From Poriferisulfidus sp963668445 (GTDB lineage: Bacteria > Pseudomonadota > Gammaproteobacteria > Poriferisulfidales > Poriferisulfidaceae): a stretch of DNA of 64,000 nucleotides. The position numbers were made by a program, and so were the translations under genes. Each line of letters opens with the position of its first letter. The first letter of the stretch is position 1. Positions 35,953-44,634 of the stretch are shown piece after piece. The DNA lies in contig OY764335.1 of assembly GCA_963668445.1 (NCBI GenBank), positions 124,001-188,000 on the forward strand. The letters run 5' to 3'. The notes beneath the pieces are model-generated. The model was not told where the DNA came from. It saw only the letters and a list, made by a program, of their open reading frames with translations, and did not search any database.

Positions 35953-36142
35953 GAGCCGGCCTGCGGCGCGGGATGTCCTGGAGGCCGGGCTGGCTGCCGC
36001 CCAGTTTGGCGAGCCGGCGGGCGCTTTCTCGCTCAATTAGGGCTTTCAGCGCTTCGCGAACCAATCCCGACTTCGATTTGATGCTCGCGAGCAGCTGCGC
36101 CTGAGCCAGCAAATCCTCGTCAATGTTCAATGTCGTGCGCAT
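35939..36142 (-). CDS. vapB: VapB-type antitoxin (ribbon-helix-helix)
   Basis: A 67-residue protein with the MetJ/Arc-like beginning MRTTLNIDEDLLAQAQ and a helix-turn-helix core GLVREALKALIERE, as in VapB antitoxins paired with PIN toxins. It would bind VapC and repress its own operon. It is directly followed by vapC with a 14-base overlap. The IS1595-type element begins about 150 bases upstream of its start, so the promoter lies between the two. Confidence 0.85.
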   Translation of the reverse strand: MRTTLNIDEDLLAQAQLLASIKSKSGLVREALKALIERESARRLAKLGGSQPGLQDIPRRRPAHDSG

Positions 36143-36306
36143 CGGAAAACTCCAAAAAAGGACAAATGACGCATATATCATACATCATATGATGATTAAA
36201 GAAGTGTCATGCATGAAGTTCCCAAGGGTTTGCGGCGGATTGCGGCGGGACCGAATACCCGGACACCATCTTTCGCCAGCCCTACAATTTTGGGGACTAA
36301 TATGTA

Positions 36307-36331
36307 GGAATTATAAAGAATAGTTGACAAA
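36307..36331 (+). repeat. Terminal inverted repeat core, left end
   Basis: The 25-bp block GGAATTATAAAGAATAGTTG plus ACAAA is the exact reverse complement of 38689-38713. Confidence 0.9.
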
Positions 36332-36465
36332 CTCGACCTATTCCGGCTGATTGATTACGAGTTTAAATCTCTTTTCAAGTTCAGCTTTTGTAGGTTGACG
36401 TGGAACAGTGCGTTGCCTCGGCTTACGCATTAGTAGAGACAGTACCGGTTTCAGTTTTGATAATG

Positions 36466-37713
36466 TCATGACAGGTACTCCTCAATCGCTCCTATGATCT
36501 CATCCAAATCACCCTGCACCCATTCGTGCTTGTTTGGGAAAGAATCGTGAATGTGTTTTTCAGTTTCACGGAACTGCGGAGTTTCAAGATTGTATTCCAT
36601 CTTGTACTGCCGCTCCGGGTCTGAAGTCTGGTAGGAATTGAGGCGGGCTTTCCAGTCTTTCGCGATGCCCACCTTATATTCACCCTTAAAATTCGGATGT
36701 GAGATTACATACACAAATTTCTTTTCCCTATGGTCGGTATCCTGGTCGGTTCTCTTTGGCGGGTCAGTTTCCAGATGGATGGCCGTGTCTCCCTTGATCC
36801 AATCCTGTTGCGGTTTGTCAACTTCCTCTTTCAACCGATTTTGCACAAGTTCATAGGCTTTGACGGAAACATCAATCCCTATCCACCGCCTGTCCAGTTT
36901 CTCGGCGGCCACGCAAGTCGTGGCACAGCCACAGAACGGATCCAGAACTACATCACCCTTGCTGCTACTTGCCTGAATTAACTGTTCCAACAAAGCAAGC
37001 GGTTTTTGCGTTGGATATCCGGTACGCTCTTTGGCCATTGCGTTCAATGACGGCATGGTGATTACATCGTCTGGAGTTTTCCCTTTAGGTGCTTTCTTTC
37101 CAGCCTGTCCACCTTTCTTGTATCTCCATTCAGTCATACCACTTTCAAATGGAACCAGAATATCATCTCGTTTGAAGACATATCCATCGGATTTGCTGTA
37201 CCAGAAAACAATATCGTGCGAGTTTGCCCGCTTTTTCTTTCCGCGAGATGCATTCTTGTAGTACCAAACGATTTCATTCCTGAAATAGTCCTCTCCGAAA
37301 ATGCAGTCCATCGTGGTCTTCAAATAATGGCTCATCGTGTGGTCGCAATGCAAATAGATTGAACCAGTCTCTTTCAGGATTCTACGGCATTCAATCAAGC
37401 GGATCGCCATGTATGCCAGATATGCGAAGTTATAAGGTTTGCCAACTCCCTTGATGCCATCGAGGTAGTGATAAAGTTCCGGCTGGTCCTCCCGGATCGT
37501 CCATAACCATTCTTTCTTCAAATCCTCTTCACGGAAGATGTCCTTGAAACTTGCACCTTCCGCGCTTGAGCCAATGGGCGCAGTAAACTTCTTATCCTTG
37601 TTGAATGGTGGGTCTAGGTAAATCAGGTCGATACATTGGTCGTTTATCCCTGCCATCACGTCCAGATTGTCATCGCAAAAGATGGTTCGGTTTGGGACAT
37701 TCAGTGCGGTCAT
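36466..37713 (-). CDS. DNA methyltransferase with C-terminal GIY-YIG-like (T5orf172) domain, transposon passenger
   Basis: A 415-residue protein. The N-terminal part is a class beta-type DNA methyltransferase: the catalytic DPPF motif in LIYLDPPFNKDKK comes first and the SAM-binding motif last (VLDPFCGCATTCVAAEKLDR), the N6-adenine or N4-cytosine type. The last 90 residues (from KKFVYVISHPNFKGEYKVGI to the end) match the T5orf172/Mug113 variant of the GIY-YIG fold. The real start is the ATG at 37713, which overlaps the transposase stop (ATGA); the longer frame upstream runs into the transposase. No cognate restriction enzyme is present. It may modify the element's own DNA or its target. Confidence 0.85.
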   Translation of the reverse strand: MTALNVPNRTIFCDDNLDVMAGINDQCIDLIYLDPPFNKDKKFTAPIGSSAEGASFKDIFREEDLKKEWLWTIREDQPELYHYLDGIKGVGKPYNFAYLAYMAIRLIECRRILKETGSIYLHCDHTMSHYLKTTMDCIFGEDYFRNEIVWYYKNASRGKKKRANSHDIVFWYSKSDGYVFKRDDILVPFESGMTEWRYKKGGQAGKKAPKGKTPDDVITMPSLNAMAKERTGYPTQKPLALLEQLIQASSSKGDVVLDPFCGCATTCVAAEKLDRRWIGIDVSVKAYELVQNRLKEEVDKPQQDWIKGDTAIHLETDPPKRTDQDTDHREKKFVYVISHPNFKGEYKVGIAKDWKARLNSYQTSDPERQYKMEYNLETPQFRETEKHIHDSFPNKHEWVQGDLDEIIGAIEEYLS

Positions 37714-38633
37714 GCCGTAAACTCCTGCCACTTGATGTGCTTGCCCACCATCGCGGCACACAGGGCGCATATCCGGTCGATGGTGTCCGCCTGACAGTTT
37801 CCTTCATTCAGACGGAAGGTGAACTCGTTGACATACCGCTTCAGGTGCTTCACGCTCATCTGGTGGTACACGCCATCGTGTCCGCGCTTCAAGACCGCCC
37901 ACACGCTCTCTATCCCATTCGTGTGCGCCATCCCATTGACATACTCTTTGGCCGAATGATTGACGCTCAAGTGGCGATTGGCCGCGCCATTGTAGGAGGG
38001 GTTGTCGTCCGTGCAGAGGGTCGAGCCGGGGCGGATGTTTTCGCGGATGGCTTGGTGCAGGGTTGCCTTTGTCGTGTCAGGGATCGGCATGGCTTTCGTG
38101 CGTCCGCCGCGCTCCCTCATCCCCAGCACGGCAGTCTTGCCTTTCGTGCCGCCTTTGACCTTCAGTTTCTTGTGGGCGTGTTTGTTGTCCTCTTTGCCGC
38201 CCATGTAGGTTTCGTCAATCTCCACGAACCCGAACAGTTGGCCGCCATCCGCATCGCAGGCTTCCCGGATGCGCTGGAGCATGAACCACGCGGAGGGTTG
38301 CGAAATCTTGATCTCTTTCGATAACTGCAAACTGCTGATTCCCTTGCGGGCGGTTACGAGCAGATAGACCGCGTAAATCCACTTGCGAATCGGAAGATTG
38401 CTGGCCTCCATCACGGAGCCGGTCTTGACGCTGAAGTACTTCCGGCAGTCCCGGCATCGGTACGGCATCGTCTTGTGTCCGGTGGCTTCGTGGGTGTTCG
38501 TGCTTTCGCAGTGTCCGCAGGGGCGGTGTTCGTCCCAGCGCAACTCTTCAAAGAAATCGACTGCCGCCTGATTGTCCGGGAATATTTCCATCAAGTCGAA
38601 CAGGCTCAATGTTTGTGCTTTTCGCTTTGCCAT
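37710..38633 (-). CDS. IS1595 family (ISXO2-like) transposase
   Basis: A 307-residue transposase. An N-terminal zinc ribbon (CGHC and CRDC) is followed by a helix-turn-helix (GISSLQLSKEIKISQPSAW) and the ISXO2-like catalytic domain: the first acidic residue in FVEIDETYMGGKE, the second in LCTDDNPSYNG, the third in HTNGIESVWAVLKRG, where the Asn/Glu pair is characteristic of this group. The frame is intact, so the element may be active. It is the first gene of the element and is coupled to the methyltransferase by a four-base overlap. Confidence 0.92.
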   Translation of the reverse strand: MAKRKAQTLSLFDLMEIFPDNQAAVDFFEELRWDEHRPCGHCESTNTHEATGHKTMPYRCRDCRKYFSVKTGSVMEASNLPIRKWIYAVYLLVTARKGISSLQLSKEIKISQPSAWFMLQRIREACDADGGQLFGFVEIDETYMGGKEDNKHAHKKLKVKGGTKGKTAVLGMRERGGRTKAMPIPDTTKATLHQAIRENIRPGSTLCTDDNPSYNGAANRHLSVNHSAKEYVNGMAHTNGIESVWAVLKRGHDGVYHQMSVKHLKRYVNEFTFRLNEGNCQADTIDRICALCAAMVGKHIKWQEFTA

Positions 38634-38688
38634 GTCAGTCTCCTAATAAACTGATTCCATATAGAATAGTTTACAGGAAAGAAATGGA

Positions 38689-38713
38689 TTTGTCAACTAT
38701 TCTTTATAATTCC
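38689..38713 (-). repeat. Terminal inverted repeat core, right end
   Basis: Exact reverse complement of the 25-bp block at 36307-36331. Confidence 0.9.
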
Positions 38714-38741
38714 CAATATATGTGACCCCCACAAATTTCTG

Positions 38742-38750
38742 TGCTATACT
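38742..38750 (+). promoter_or_regulatory. Candidate extended -10 promoter of the urea operon
   Basis: TGCTATACT is an extended -10 element. The position of a -35 would fall within the right end of the transposon, 12-30 bases upstream, so the insertion may have changed the promoter. Confidence 0.4.
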
Positions 38751-38770
38751 AGTTCCTGACAGTCGGACAT

Positions 38771-38803
38771 CCAGCGGCGCGCCGCCGGGTGGCTGGCGTT
38801 TTT
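38771..38803 (+). terminator. Terminator-like hairpin in the urtA leader (possible attenuator)
   Basis: CCAGC at 38771-38775 pairs with GCTGG at 38792-38796, with GC-rich inner pairs, followed by CGTTTTTAT. Being just downstream of a -10 element and 185 bases before urtA, it could control entry into the urea operon. Confidence 0.45.
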
Positions 38804-38840
38804 ATTGAATGCTTTTTGCTTTTACTCTGGAGTGGAAAAG

Positions 38841-39002
38841 ATGAGCGCAACCAATCTGATCGGCGACATTCGCCTGAGCGTAGGGACAAGAATCAATGCT
38901 GCATTGATTCAACAACCCTGCCTCGGGTCGGCTGCACGTCGGGTCGGGGAGGACTGTTGCTTGTTTAAACTTTACTTTGGAGTAAAAGATGACTTTATCT
39001 AA
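38841..39002 (+). CDS. Possible short upstream ORF overlapping the urtA start
   Basis: A 53-codon frame beginning MSATNLIGDIRLSVGTRINA with a ribosome binding site (CTGGAG) about eight bases before the ATG. It ends 14 bases inside urtA. Its leader (TTTACTCTGGAGTGGAAAAG) is an imperfect copy of the urtA leader (TTTACTTTGGAGTAAAAG). Within it lies a perfect 9-base hairpin (GAATCAATG-CTG-CATTGATTC, 38890-38910). The protein has no recognisable family. It may be a leader peptide coupled to urtA, or a chance frame in a duplicated 5' region. Confidence 0.35.
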   Translation: MSATNLIGDIRLSVGTRINAALIQQPCLGSAARRVGEDCCLFKLYFGVKDDFI

Positions 39003-40260
39003 GAAGTCCCTCGCCGCCTGCCTGCTGGCGGGCCTGTTCGCCGTCTCCGGAGCCGCCCATGCGGGCGACGCCGTCAAGGTTGGCATTCTGCATTCGCTGT
39101 CGGGCACGATGGCCATCAGCGAGACTGCGCTGAAGGACGTCATGCTGTTCCTGATCGACGAGCAGAACAAGAAGGGCGGCCTGCTCGGCAAGAAGCTGGA
39201 GCCGGTCGTCGTCGATCCGGCTTCCGATTGGCCGCTGTTCGCCGAGAAGGCGCGCGAACTGATCGAGAAGGAGCAGGTCGACGTGGTGTTCGGCTGCTGG
39301 ACGTCGGTGTCGCGGAAATCCGTGTACCCGGTGTTCGAGGAGCTCAACGGCATGCTGTTCTATCCGGTGCAGTACGAAGGCGAGGAATCGTCCCGCAACA
39401 TCTTCTACACCGGCGCCGCGCCGAACCAGCAGGCGATTCCCGCTGTGGAGTACCTGATGAGCGAGGAAGGCGGTTCGGTCGAGCGCTGGGTGCTGGCCGG
39501 CACCGACTACGTCTACCCCCGCACCACGAACAAGATCTTGGAAGCCTTCCTGAAGGCCAAGGGCGTGGCGGAGGAAGACATCATGATCAACTACACGCCG
39601 TTCGGCCATTCCGACTGGCAGACGATCGTCGCCGATGTCAAGAAGTTCGCTTCGGAAGGCAAGAAGACGGCCGTCGTGTCGACCATCAACGGCGACGCCA
39701 ATGTGCCGTTCTACAAGGAACTGGGCAACCAGGGCATTGCGGCTGAGGACATTCCGGTCGTCGCCTTCTCGGTTGGCGAGGAAGAGCTGGCCGGCATTGA
39801 TACCGGCCCGCTGGTCGGCCACTTGGCGGCATGGAACTACTTCATGAGCGTGGAAGACGAGCACAATGCGGCCGTCATTGAGAAGTGGCATGCGTTCATC
39901 GGCGACGACAAGCGCGTGTTCAACGATCCGATGGAAGCGCATTACATCGGCTTCAATATGTGGGCGCAGGCGGTCGAGAAGGCCGGCTCCACGGAGATTG
40001 ATGCGGTGCGCAAGGCCATGTACGGCCAGGAAGTGTCGAACCTGACCGGCGGCACGGCCGTGATGAACGTCAACCATCACCTGTCGAAGCCGGTGCTGAT
40101 TGGTGAGATCCAGGACGACGGCCAGTTCGATGTGGTCTGGGCGACCGACGACGTGGTTCCGGGCGATGCCTGGTCCGACTTCATTCCGGAAAGCGCCAAG
40201 CTGATGTCCGACTGGACGGAACCGTTCTCTTGCGGCAACTGCGAGAAGCCGGGAGCCTGA
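38989..40260 (+). CDS. urtA: Urea ABC transporter, substrate-binding protein UrtA
   Basis: A 423-residue periplasmic binding protein. The signal peptide (MTLSKKSLAACLLAGLFAVS, cleaved after AHA) is followed by VKVGILHSLSGTMAISETAL, the typical opening of UrtA-type type I binding proteins. Family segments include VVDPASDWPLFAEKARELI, VVFGCWTSVSRKSVYPVFEE and FYPVQYEGEESSRNIFYTGA. It binds urea in the periplasm and delivers it to UrtBC. It heads an uninterrupted urtABCDE-ureDABCEFG block. Confidence 0.95.
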   Translation: MTLSKKSLAACLLAGLFAVSGAAHAGDAVKVGILHSLSGTMAISETALKDVMLFLIDEQNKKGGLLGKKLEPVVVDPASDWPLFAEKARELIEKEQVDVVFGCWTSVSRKSVYPVFEELNGMLFYPVQYEGEESSRNIFYTGAAPNQQAIPAVEYLMSEEGGSVERWVLAGTDYVYPRTTNKILEAFLKAKGVAEEDIMINYTPFGHSDWQTIVADVKKFASEGKKTAVVSTINGDANVPFYKELGNQGIAAEDIPVVAFSVGEEELAGIDTGPLVGHLAAWNYFMSVEDEHNAAVIEKWHAFIGDDKRVFNDPMEAHYIGFNMWAQAVEKAGSTEIDAVRKAMYGQEVSNLTGGTAVMNVNHHLSKPVLIGEIQDDGQFDVVWATDDVVPGDAWSDFIPESAKLMSDWTEPFSCGNCEKPGA

Positions 40261-40334
40261 CCGTTGCCGGGTGGGATGGCGGCTCCGCGCCCATGGGTGC
40301 CGCCATCCGCCTGCTTCCGCGACGGGCGTCTTCC

Positions 40335-42011
40335 ATGCATTCGCTGCGGCATTCCGCGCAAGGCCCGGGCGGCCTTCTCCAGTGCGTCGTGCTGGGCGCG
40401 CTGGCCTTGTGCGCGATGCCGACCTTGGCACCGGCGGCGGACGCCGCCGAACTCAGGGAGCACATCCAGGCGCTGAACGTCAAAAGTTTCGCCGACAAGA
40501 TTCAAGCCATCGAGGCGCTGGGGGATTTGGGCGATGCGCGAAGCCTGCCGGCGCTGGAGGCGCTGGCTGGCGGCAGCCTGTACTACGTCCGTGCCGACGG
40601 GCGGGTGGTGCGCGCCGTGCGCACGGGCGACCGCTATGCCGTATCGGACGTCCTCACCAGCGCGGCCTTGGGCGAGGCCGCCAAGAAGGAGCTCAAGAAG
40701 ATCCGGGTCAACAACCGCCTGCGCGGCCTGCTGCGCGGCATCATCGGCCGGCTGGAACTGTTCAGCGACGACCCGCAGCGGCGTATCGCGGCGGCCGACA
40801 GCATCATCAAGAGCCCGACGCCGCAGGCGCTGGGCCTGTTGCACCACGCCCGCGACCGGGAGACGGATGCGGAAGTGCGCCGGCGGCTGGAGCTCGGCAT
40901 CGCGGTGCTGGAACTGGAGGCCGAAGACCCGGCCTTGCGAATGGCTTCCGTCCGCGTCCTCGCGCAGGTGCCGGGCGCCGACATCAAGCCGCTGCTGGAA
41001 CGGCGGCTGGGGGAGGACGAGCAGGGCCGGCCGCGGGAATCCGATCCGGACGTGCGCGCTGCGCTGCAGCAGGCGGCGGACGACATTGACGCGCACCTGC
41101 AATTGTTGCGCCTGGCCGAGAACCTGATCTTCGGCATCAGCTTGGGTTCCGTGTTGCTGCTGGCCGCCATCGGCTTGGCCATCACGTTCGGCGTGATGGG
41201 TGTCATCAACATGGCGCACGGCGAGATGATCATGCTCGGCGCCTACACCACGTTCGTCATCCAAGAGCTGTTCCGCCAGTTCGTCGCGCCGGAACTCTTC
41301 GGCCTGTACCTTTTGGCGGCGGTGCCGGCGGCATTTCTGGTGGCCGGCGCCTTCGGCATGCTGATCGAACGCGGCTGCATCCGCCACCTCTACGGGCGGC
41401 CGCTGGAGACATTGCTGGCTACGTGGGGCATCAGTCTGATCATGCAGCAGCTGGCCCGCTCTCTGTTCGGCGCCAACAACCGCGAGATCGCCAATCCCGA
41501 ATGGATCGCCGGGTCGGTCGAGGTGCTGGGCGGCGTCTCCGTCACCTTCAGCCGCATGTGCATCATCCTGTTCTGCCTGGCCGTGGTCGCGCTGTTGGCC
41601 GCGTTCATCCATTACTCCCGCTTCGGGCTGAACATGCGGGCGGTCACGCAGAACCGCGCCATGGCTGCGTCCATGGGCATCCGCACCGGGCAGGTCGACG
41701 CGTTCACCTTCGCGCTTGGCTCCGGCATCGCCGGCATCGCCGGCATGGCACTCAGCCAGATTTCGAACGTCAGCCCCAACCTCGGCCAGAACTTCATCGT
41801 CGACAGCTTCATGGTGGTGGTGTTCGGCGGCGTCGGCAGCTTGTGGGGCACCATCGTCGGCGCCTTCTCGCTCGGCATCGTCAACAAGTTCCTGGAGCCG
41901 GTCTCCGGCGCCATCCTCGGCAAAATCCTGGTGCTCGGCTTCATCATCCTGTTCATCCAGCTGCGTCCGCGCGGGCTGTTCGCGCTGAAGGGCCGGGCGG
42001 CGGAGGACTAG
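40335..42011 (+). CDS. urtB: Urea ABC transporter permease UrtB
   Basis: About 558 residues. A signal-like segment and a long N-terminal periplasmic region (about residues 30-260, helical, with repeats such as LGDLGDARSLPALEALAGG) precede the LivH-type permease domain with its conserved GVMGVINMAHGEMIMLGAYT and NMRAVTQNRAMAASMGIRTG. The long N-terminal region is normal for UrtB. The start is uncertain; I chose the ATG at 40335, which gives a signal-peptide-like N-terminus, over the in-frame ATG at 40293. Pairs with UrtC. Confidence 0.9.
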   Translation: MHSLRHSAQGPGGLLQCVVLGALALCAMPTLAPAADAAELREHIQALNVKSFADKIQAIEALGDLGDARSLPALEALAGGSLYYVRADGRVVRAVRTGDRYAVSDVLTSAALGEAAKKELKKIRVNNRLRGLLRGIIGRLELFSDDPQRRIAAADSIIKSPTPQALGLLHHARDRETDAEVRRRLELGIAVLELEAEDPALRMASVRVLAQVPGADIKPLLERRLGEDEQGRPRESDPDVRAALQQAADDIDAHLQLLRLAENLIFGISLGSVLLLAAIGLAITFGVMGVINMAHGEMIMLGAYTTFVIQELFRQFVAPELFGLYLLAAVPAAFLVAGAFGMLIERGCIRHLYGRPLETLLATWGISLIMQQLARSLFGANNREIANPEWIAGSVEVLGGVSVTFSRMCIILFCLAVVALLAAFIHYSRFGLNMRAVTQNRAMAASMGIRTGQVDAFTFALGSGIAGIAGMALSQISNVSPNLGQNFIVDSFMVVVFGGVGSLWGTIVGAFSLGIVNKFLEPVSGAILGKILVLGFIILFIQLRPRGLFALKGRAAED

Positions 42012-42014
42012 GCC

Positions 42015-43160
42015 ATGCAGCTCGGCCCGCTCACCTCGCGCCTGGTGGCGCTGGAAGACCGCCGCGGCTGGCAGGCGTTCGCCGCCGTCGCGATGCTGCT
42101 GCTGGTGCTCGTGCCGGTCCTAAATCTGGCCGTGCCGCCGGATGCGTGGCTGCATGTGCCGACCTTTTGGGTCACCACGCTCGGCAAGTTCCTGTGCTTC
42201 GCGATGCTGGCGCTGGCGCTGGACCTGATCTGGGGCTACGCCGGCATCCTGAGTTTGGGCCACGGCGCGTTCTTCGGACTGGGCGGCTACGCCATGGGCA
42301 TGTACCTCATGCGCCAGATCGGCGAGCGGGGCGTGTACGGCCATCCGGTGCTGCCGGACTTCATGGTGTTTCTGGACTGGAAGGAGCTTCCGTGGTACTG
42401 GTACGGCTTCGACCAGTTCTGGTTCGCGACCCTGATGGTGGTGCTGGTGCCGGGCCTCTTGGCGTTCGCGTTCGGCTGGCTGGCGTTCCGTTCGCGCATC
42501 ACCGGCGTGTATTTTTCGATCATCACGCAGGCCATGGTGTTCGCGGCCATGCTGGCCTTCTTCCGCAACGAGATGGGATTCGGCGGCAACAACGGGCTGA
42601 CCGACTTCAAGGATCTGCTCGGCTTCGATCTGTCTTCGCCGGCGACCAAGCTCGGCCTGTACTGGATTTCGGCTCTGATGCTGGGCCTGGTTTATCTGCT
42701 GTGCCGCTGGGTGGTGACGTCCAAGCTGGGCCAGTTGCTGATTGCGGTCCGGGACGCGGAGGGCCGGGTCCGGTTCCTCGGCTATTCGGTCACCCATGCG
42801 AAGTTGTTCGTGTTCACGCTGTCGGCGGTGCTGGCGGGCATTGCGGGCGCCTTGTACGTGCCGCAGGTCGGCATCATCAACCCGGGCGAGTTCGCGCCGG
42901 CGAAGTCGATCGAGATCGCCATCTGGGTGGCGGTCGGCGGCCGCGGCACGCTGTTCGGCGCCGTCGTCGGCGCATTCGCCGTGAATGGCGCGAAAAGCTA
43001 TCTGACGGGCGCCGCGCCGGAGATCTGGCTGTTCTTCCTAGGCGCCCTGTTCGTGCTGGTCACCCTGTTCATGCCGAAGGGCTTGGTTGGCGTGTTCCGC
43101 CAGTGGCGCGCCCGCCGCCACGCCCGCCGGGCGCAGGAGGAGCGCCGTGTCCCAGCCTGA
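42015..43160 (+). CDS. urtC: Urea ABC transporter permease UrtC
   Basis: A 381-residue LivM-type permease that pairs with UrtB. It has the family blocks DLIWGYAGILSLGHGAFFGL near residue 75, FGGNNGLTDFKDLLG, and the LivM-type VRDAEGRVRFLGYSVTHAKL signature, followed by AGIAGALYVPQVGIINPGEF. UrtC proteins carry exactly this WGY...GHGAFF motif. It starts three bases after the urtB stop and overlaps urtD by 14 bases. Confidence 0.94.
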   Translation: MQLGPLTSRLVALEDRRGWQAFAAVAMLLLVLVPVLNLAVPPDAWLHVPTFWVTTLGKFLCFAMLALALDLIWGYAGILSLGHGAFFGLGGYAMGMYLMRQIGERGVYGHPVLPDFMVFLDWKELPWYWYGFDQFWFATLMVVLVPGLLAFAFGWLAFRSRITGVYFSIITQAMVFAAMLAFFRNEMGFGGNNGLTDFKDLLGFDLSSPATKLGLYWISALMLGLVYLLCRWVVTSKLGQLLIAVRDAEGRVRFLGYSVTHAKLFVFTLSAVLAGIAGALYVPQVGIINPGEFAPAKSIEIAIWVAVGGRGTLFGAVVGAFAVNGAKSYLTGAAPEIWLFFLGALFVLVTLFMPKGLVGVFRQWRARRHARRAQEERRVPA

Positions 43161-43926
43161 GCCGGCCGCCGAGGCGCCCGCCATCGCGCCCGAGACCTTG
43201 CTGTACTTGGACGGGGTGTCGGTGAGCTTCGACGGGTTCAAGGCGCTGAACTCGCTGAGCCTGATCGTCAACCGCGGCGAGATGCGCGCCGTCATCGGCC
43301 CGAACGGGGCCGGCAAGACCACCATGATGGATGTCATCACCGGCAAGACGCGCCCGGATTTGGGCGAGGTGCTGTTCTGCGACCGGATCGACCTGGCCTC
43401 GATGGACGAAGCGGCCATCGCCAACCTCGGCATCGGGCGCAAATTCCAGAAGCCGACCGTGTTCGAGAGCCTGACCGTGTTCGAGAACCTGCGCTTGGCG
43501 CTGTCTGCCGACCGGCGGATCTTCGCCACGCTGTTCGCCGCGCTGAGTGCGGCGCAGCGCGACCGCATCCGGGAGGTGTTGCAGACGATCCGCCTAGAGG
43601 CGCACCGGGACGGCCCGGCCGGCGCCTTGTCGCACGGGCAGAAGCAGTGGCTTGAGATCGGCATGCTGCTGATCCAGGATCCGGACCTGATGCTGCTCGA
43701 CGAGCCGGTGGCCGGCATGACCGACGCGGAGACCGAGCAGACGGTGGATCTGCTGCAGGAGATCGTGCGCCGGCATTCGCTGGTGGTGGTGGAACACGAC
43801 ATGGACTTCGTGCGCAATCTGGGCTGCCGCGTGACGGTTTTGGACGAAGGCCGGGTCATCGCCGAAGGGCCGATGGACGACATCCAGTCCGACCCGCGCG
43901 TCATCGAAGTCTATCTGGGGCGCTGA
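43147..43926 (+). CDS. urtD: Urea ABC transporter ATP-binding protein UrtD
   Basis: A 259-residue LivG-type ATPase. Walker A is GPNGAGKTTMMDVITGKT, the signature LSHGQKQWLEIGMLL (the SHGQKQWLEI variant is typical of UrtD), and Walker B LMLLDEPVAGMTDAE. The GTG at 43147 lies inside the end of urtC and gives the usual N-terminus leading to LYLDGVSVSFDGFKALNSLS. Confidence 0.95.
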   Translation: MSQPEPAAEAPAIAPETLLYLDGVSVSFDGFKALNSLSLIVNRGEMRAVIGPNGAGKTTMMDVITGKTRPDLGEVLFCDRIDLASMDEAAIANLGIGRKFQKPTVFESLTVFENLRLALSADRRIFATLFAALSAAQRDRIREVLQTIRLEAHRDGPAGALSHGQKQWLEIGMLLIQDPDLMLLDEPVAGMTDAETEQTVDLLQEIVRRHSLVVVEHDMDFVRNLGCRVTVLDEGRVIAEGPMDDIQSDPRVIEVYLGR

Positions 43927-43928
43927 CC

Positions 43929-44624
43929 ATGCTGGAAGCGGACGGCCTGCATTTGTACTACGGCGCCAGCCATATCCTGCGCGGCGTCGGCATCCGCGCC
44001 GAGCGCGGCCGCATCACGTGCCTGCTCGGCCGCAACGGCGTCGGCAAGACCAGTTTCCTGCGCGGCCTCACCGGGCAGGTGCCGCTGCAGGCCGGTTCGG
44101 TGCAGTGGGACGGCGAGGACCTGTCCGGCCTGCCGCCGCATGCGCGGGCGCGCCGAGGCATGGCGTACGTGCCGCAGGGGCGCGACATCTTTCCGCGCCT
44201 GACGGTGCAGGAGAACCTGATGACCGGCTTCAACTGCCGGCCGCGCGGCGAGGCGCGCATCCCGCCGGAAGTGTTCGAATTGTTCCCGGTGCTGAAAGAC
44301 ATGCTGGCCCGCCGCGGCGGCGACCTTTCGGGCGGGCAGCAGCAGCAGCTGGCCATCGGCCGCGCCTTGGTCACGCAGCCGCAGGCGCTGCTTCTCGACG
44401 AGCCGACGGAAGGCATCCAGCCGTCCATCATCAAGGACATCGAGCAGGTCATCCGCCTGCTGGCGAAGCGCGGCGACATGGCGATCCTGCTGGTGGAGCA
44501 GTATTACGAGTTGGCGTACGGGCTGGCGGACGACATTGCGGTCATGGACCGCGGGCGCATCGTGATGTCGGGGCCGACTGGCGAGCTGGCCGAAGCCGAA
44601 ATCCGCCGCCACCTGACGGTCTGA
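43929..44624 (+). CDS. urtE: Urea ABC transporter ATP-binding protein UrtE
   Basis: A 231-residue LivF-type ATPase, partner of UrtD. Walker A is GRNGVGKTSFLRGLTG (the GVGKT variant typical of UrtE), the signature LSGGQQQQLAIGRALV and Walker B LLLDEPTEGIQPSI. It starts two bases after urtD. It completes the five-subunit urea importer, which is normally induced under nitrogen limitation; no NtrC or NtcA site could be confirmed here. Confidence 0.95.
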   Translation: MLEADGLHLYYGASHILRGVGIRAERGRITCLLGRNGVGKTSFLRGLTGQVPLQAGSVQWDGEDLSGLPPHARARRGMAYVPQGRDIFPRLTVQENLMTGFNCRPRGEARIPPEVFELFPVLKDMLARRGGDLSGGQQQQLAIGRALVTQPQALLLDEPTEGIQPSIIKDIEQVIRLLAKRGDMAILLVEQYYELAYGLADDIAVMDRGRIVMSGPTGELAEAEIRRHLTV

Positions 44625-44634
44625 GGCAGGGGGC

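Larger units (their letters stand above)
36292..38730 (-). mobile_element. IS1595/ISXO2-type transposon with passenger methyltransferase
   Basis: A 2.44-kb element bounded by inverted ends beginning GGGG. Each end contains an identical 25-bp block (36307-36331; 38689-38713). Outside lie ACAATTTT (36284-36291) and ACAAATTT (38731-38738), an AT-rich 8-bp target duplication with one mismatch, as known for IS1595. It holds the transposase and a passenger DNA methyltransferase, both on the minus strand. Members of this family with passenger genes have been described. It sits between vapBC and the urea operon. Confidence 0.85.

Noticed and set aside
38751..38803. A guanidine (ykkC-type) riboswitch before urtA
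   Set aside because: The conserved ykkC core and ACGR loops of the guanidine classes are not present; only a terminator-like hairpin is seen.
40335..41120. The long N-terminal region of UrtB as a possible novel fusion
   Set aside because: UrtB proteins normally carry such a periplasmic helical region before the permease domain.
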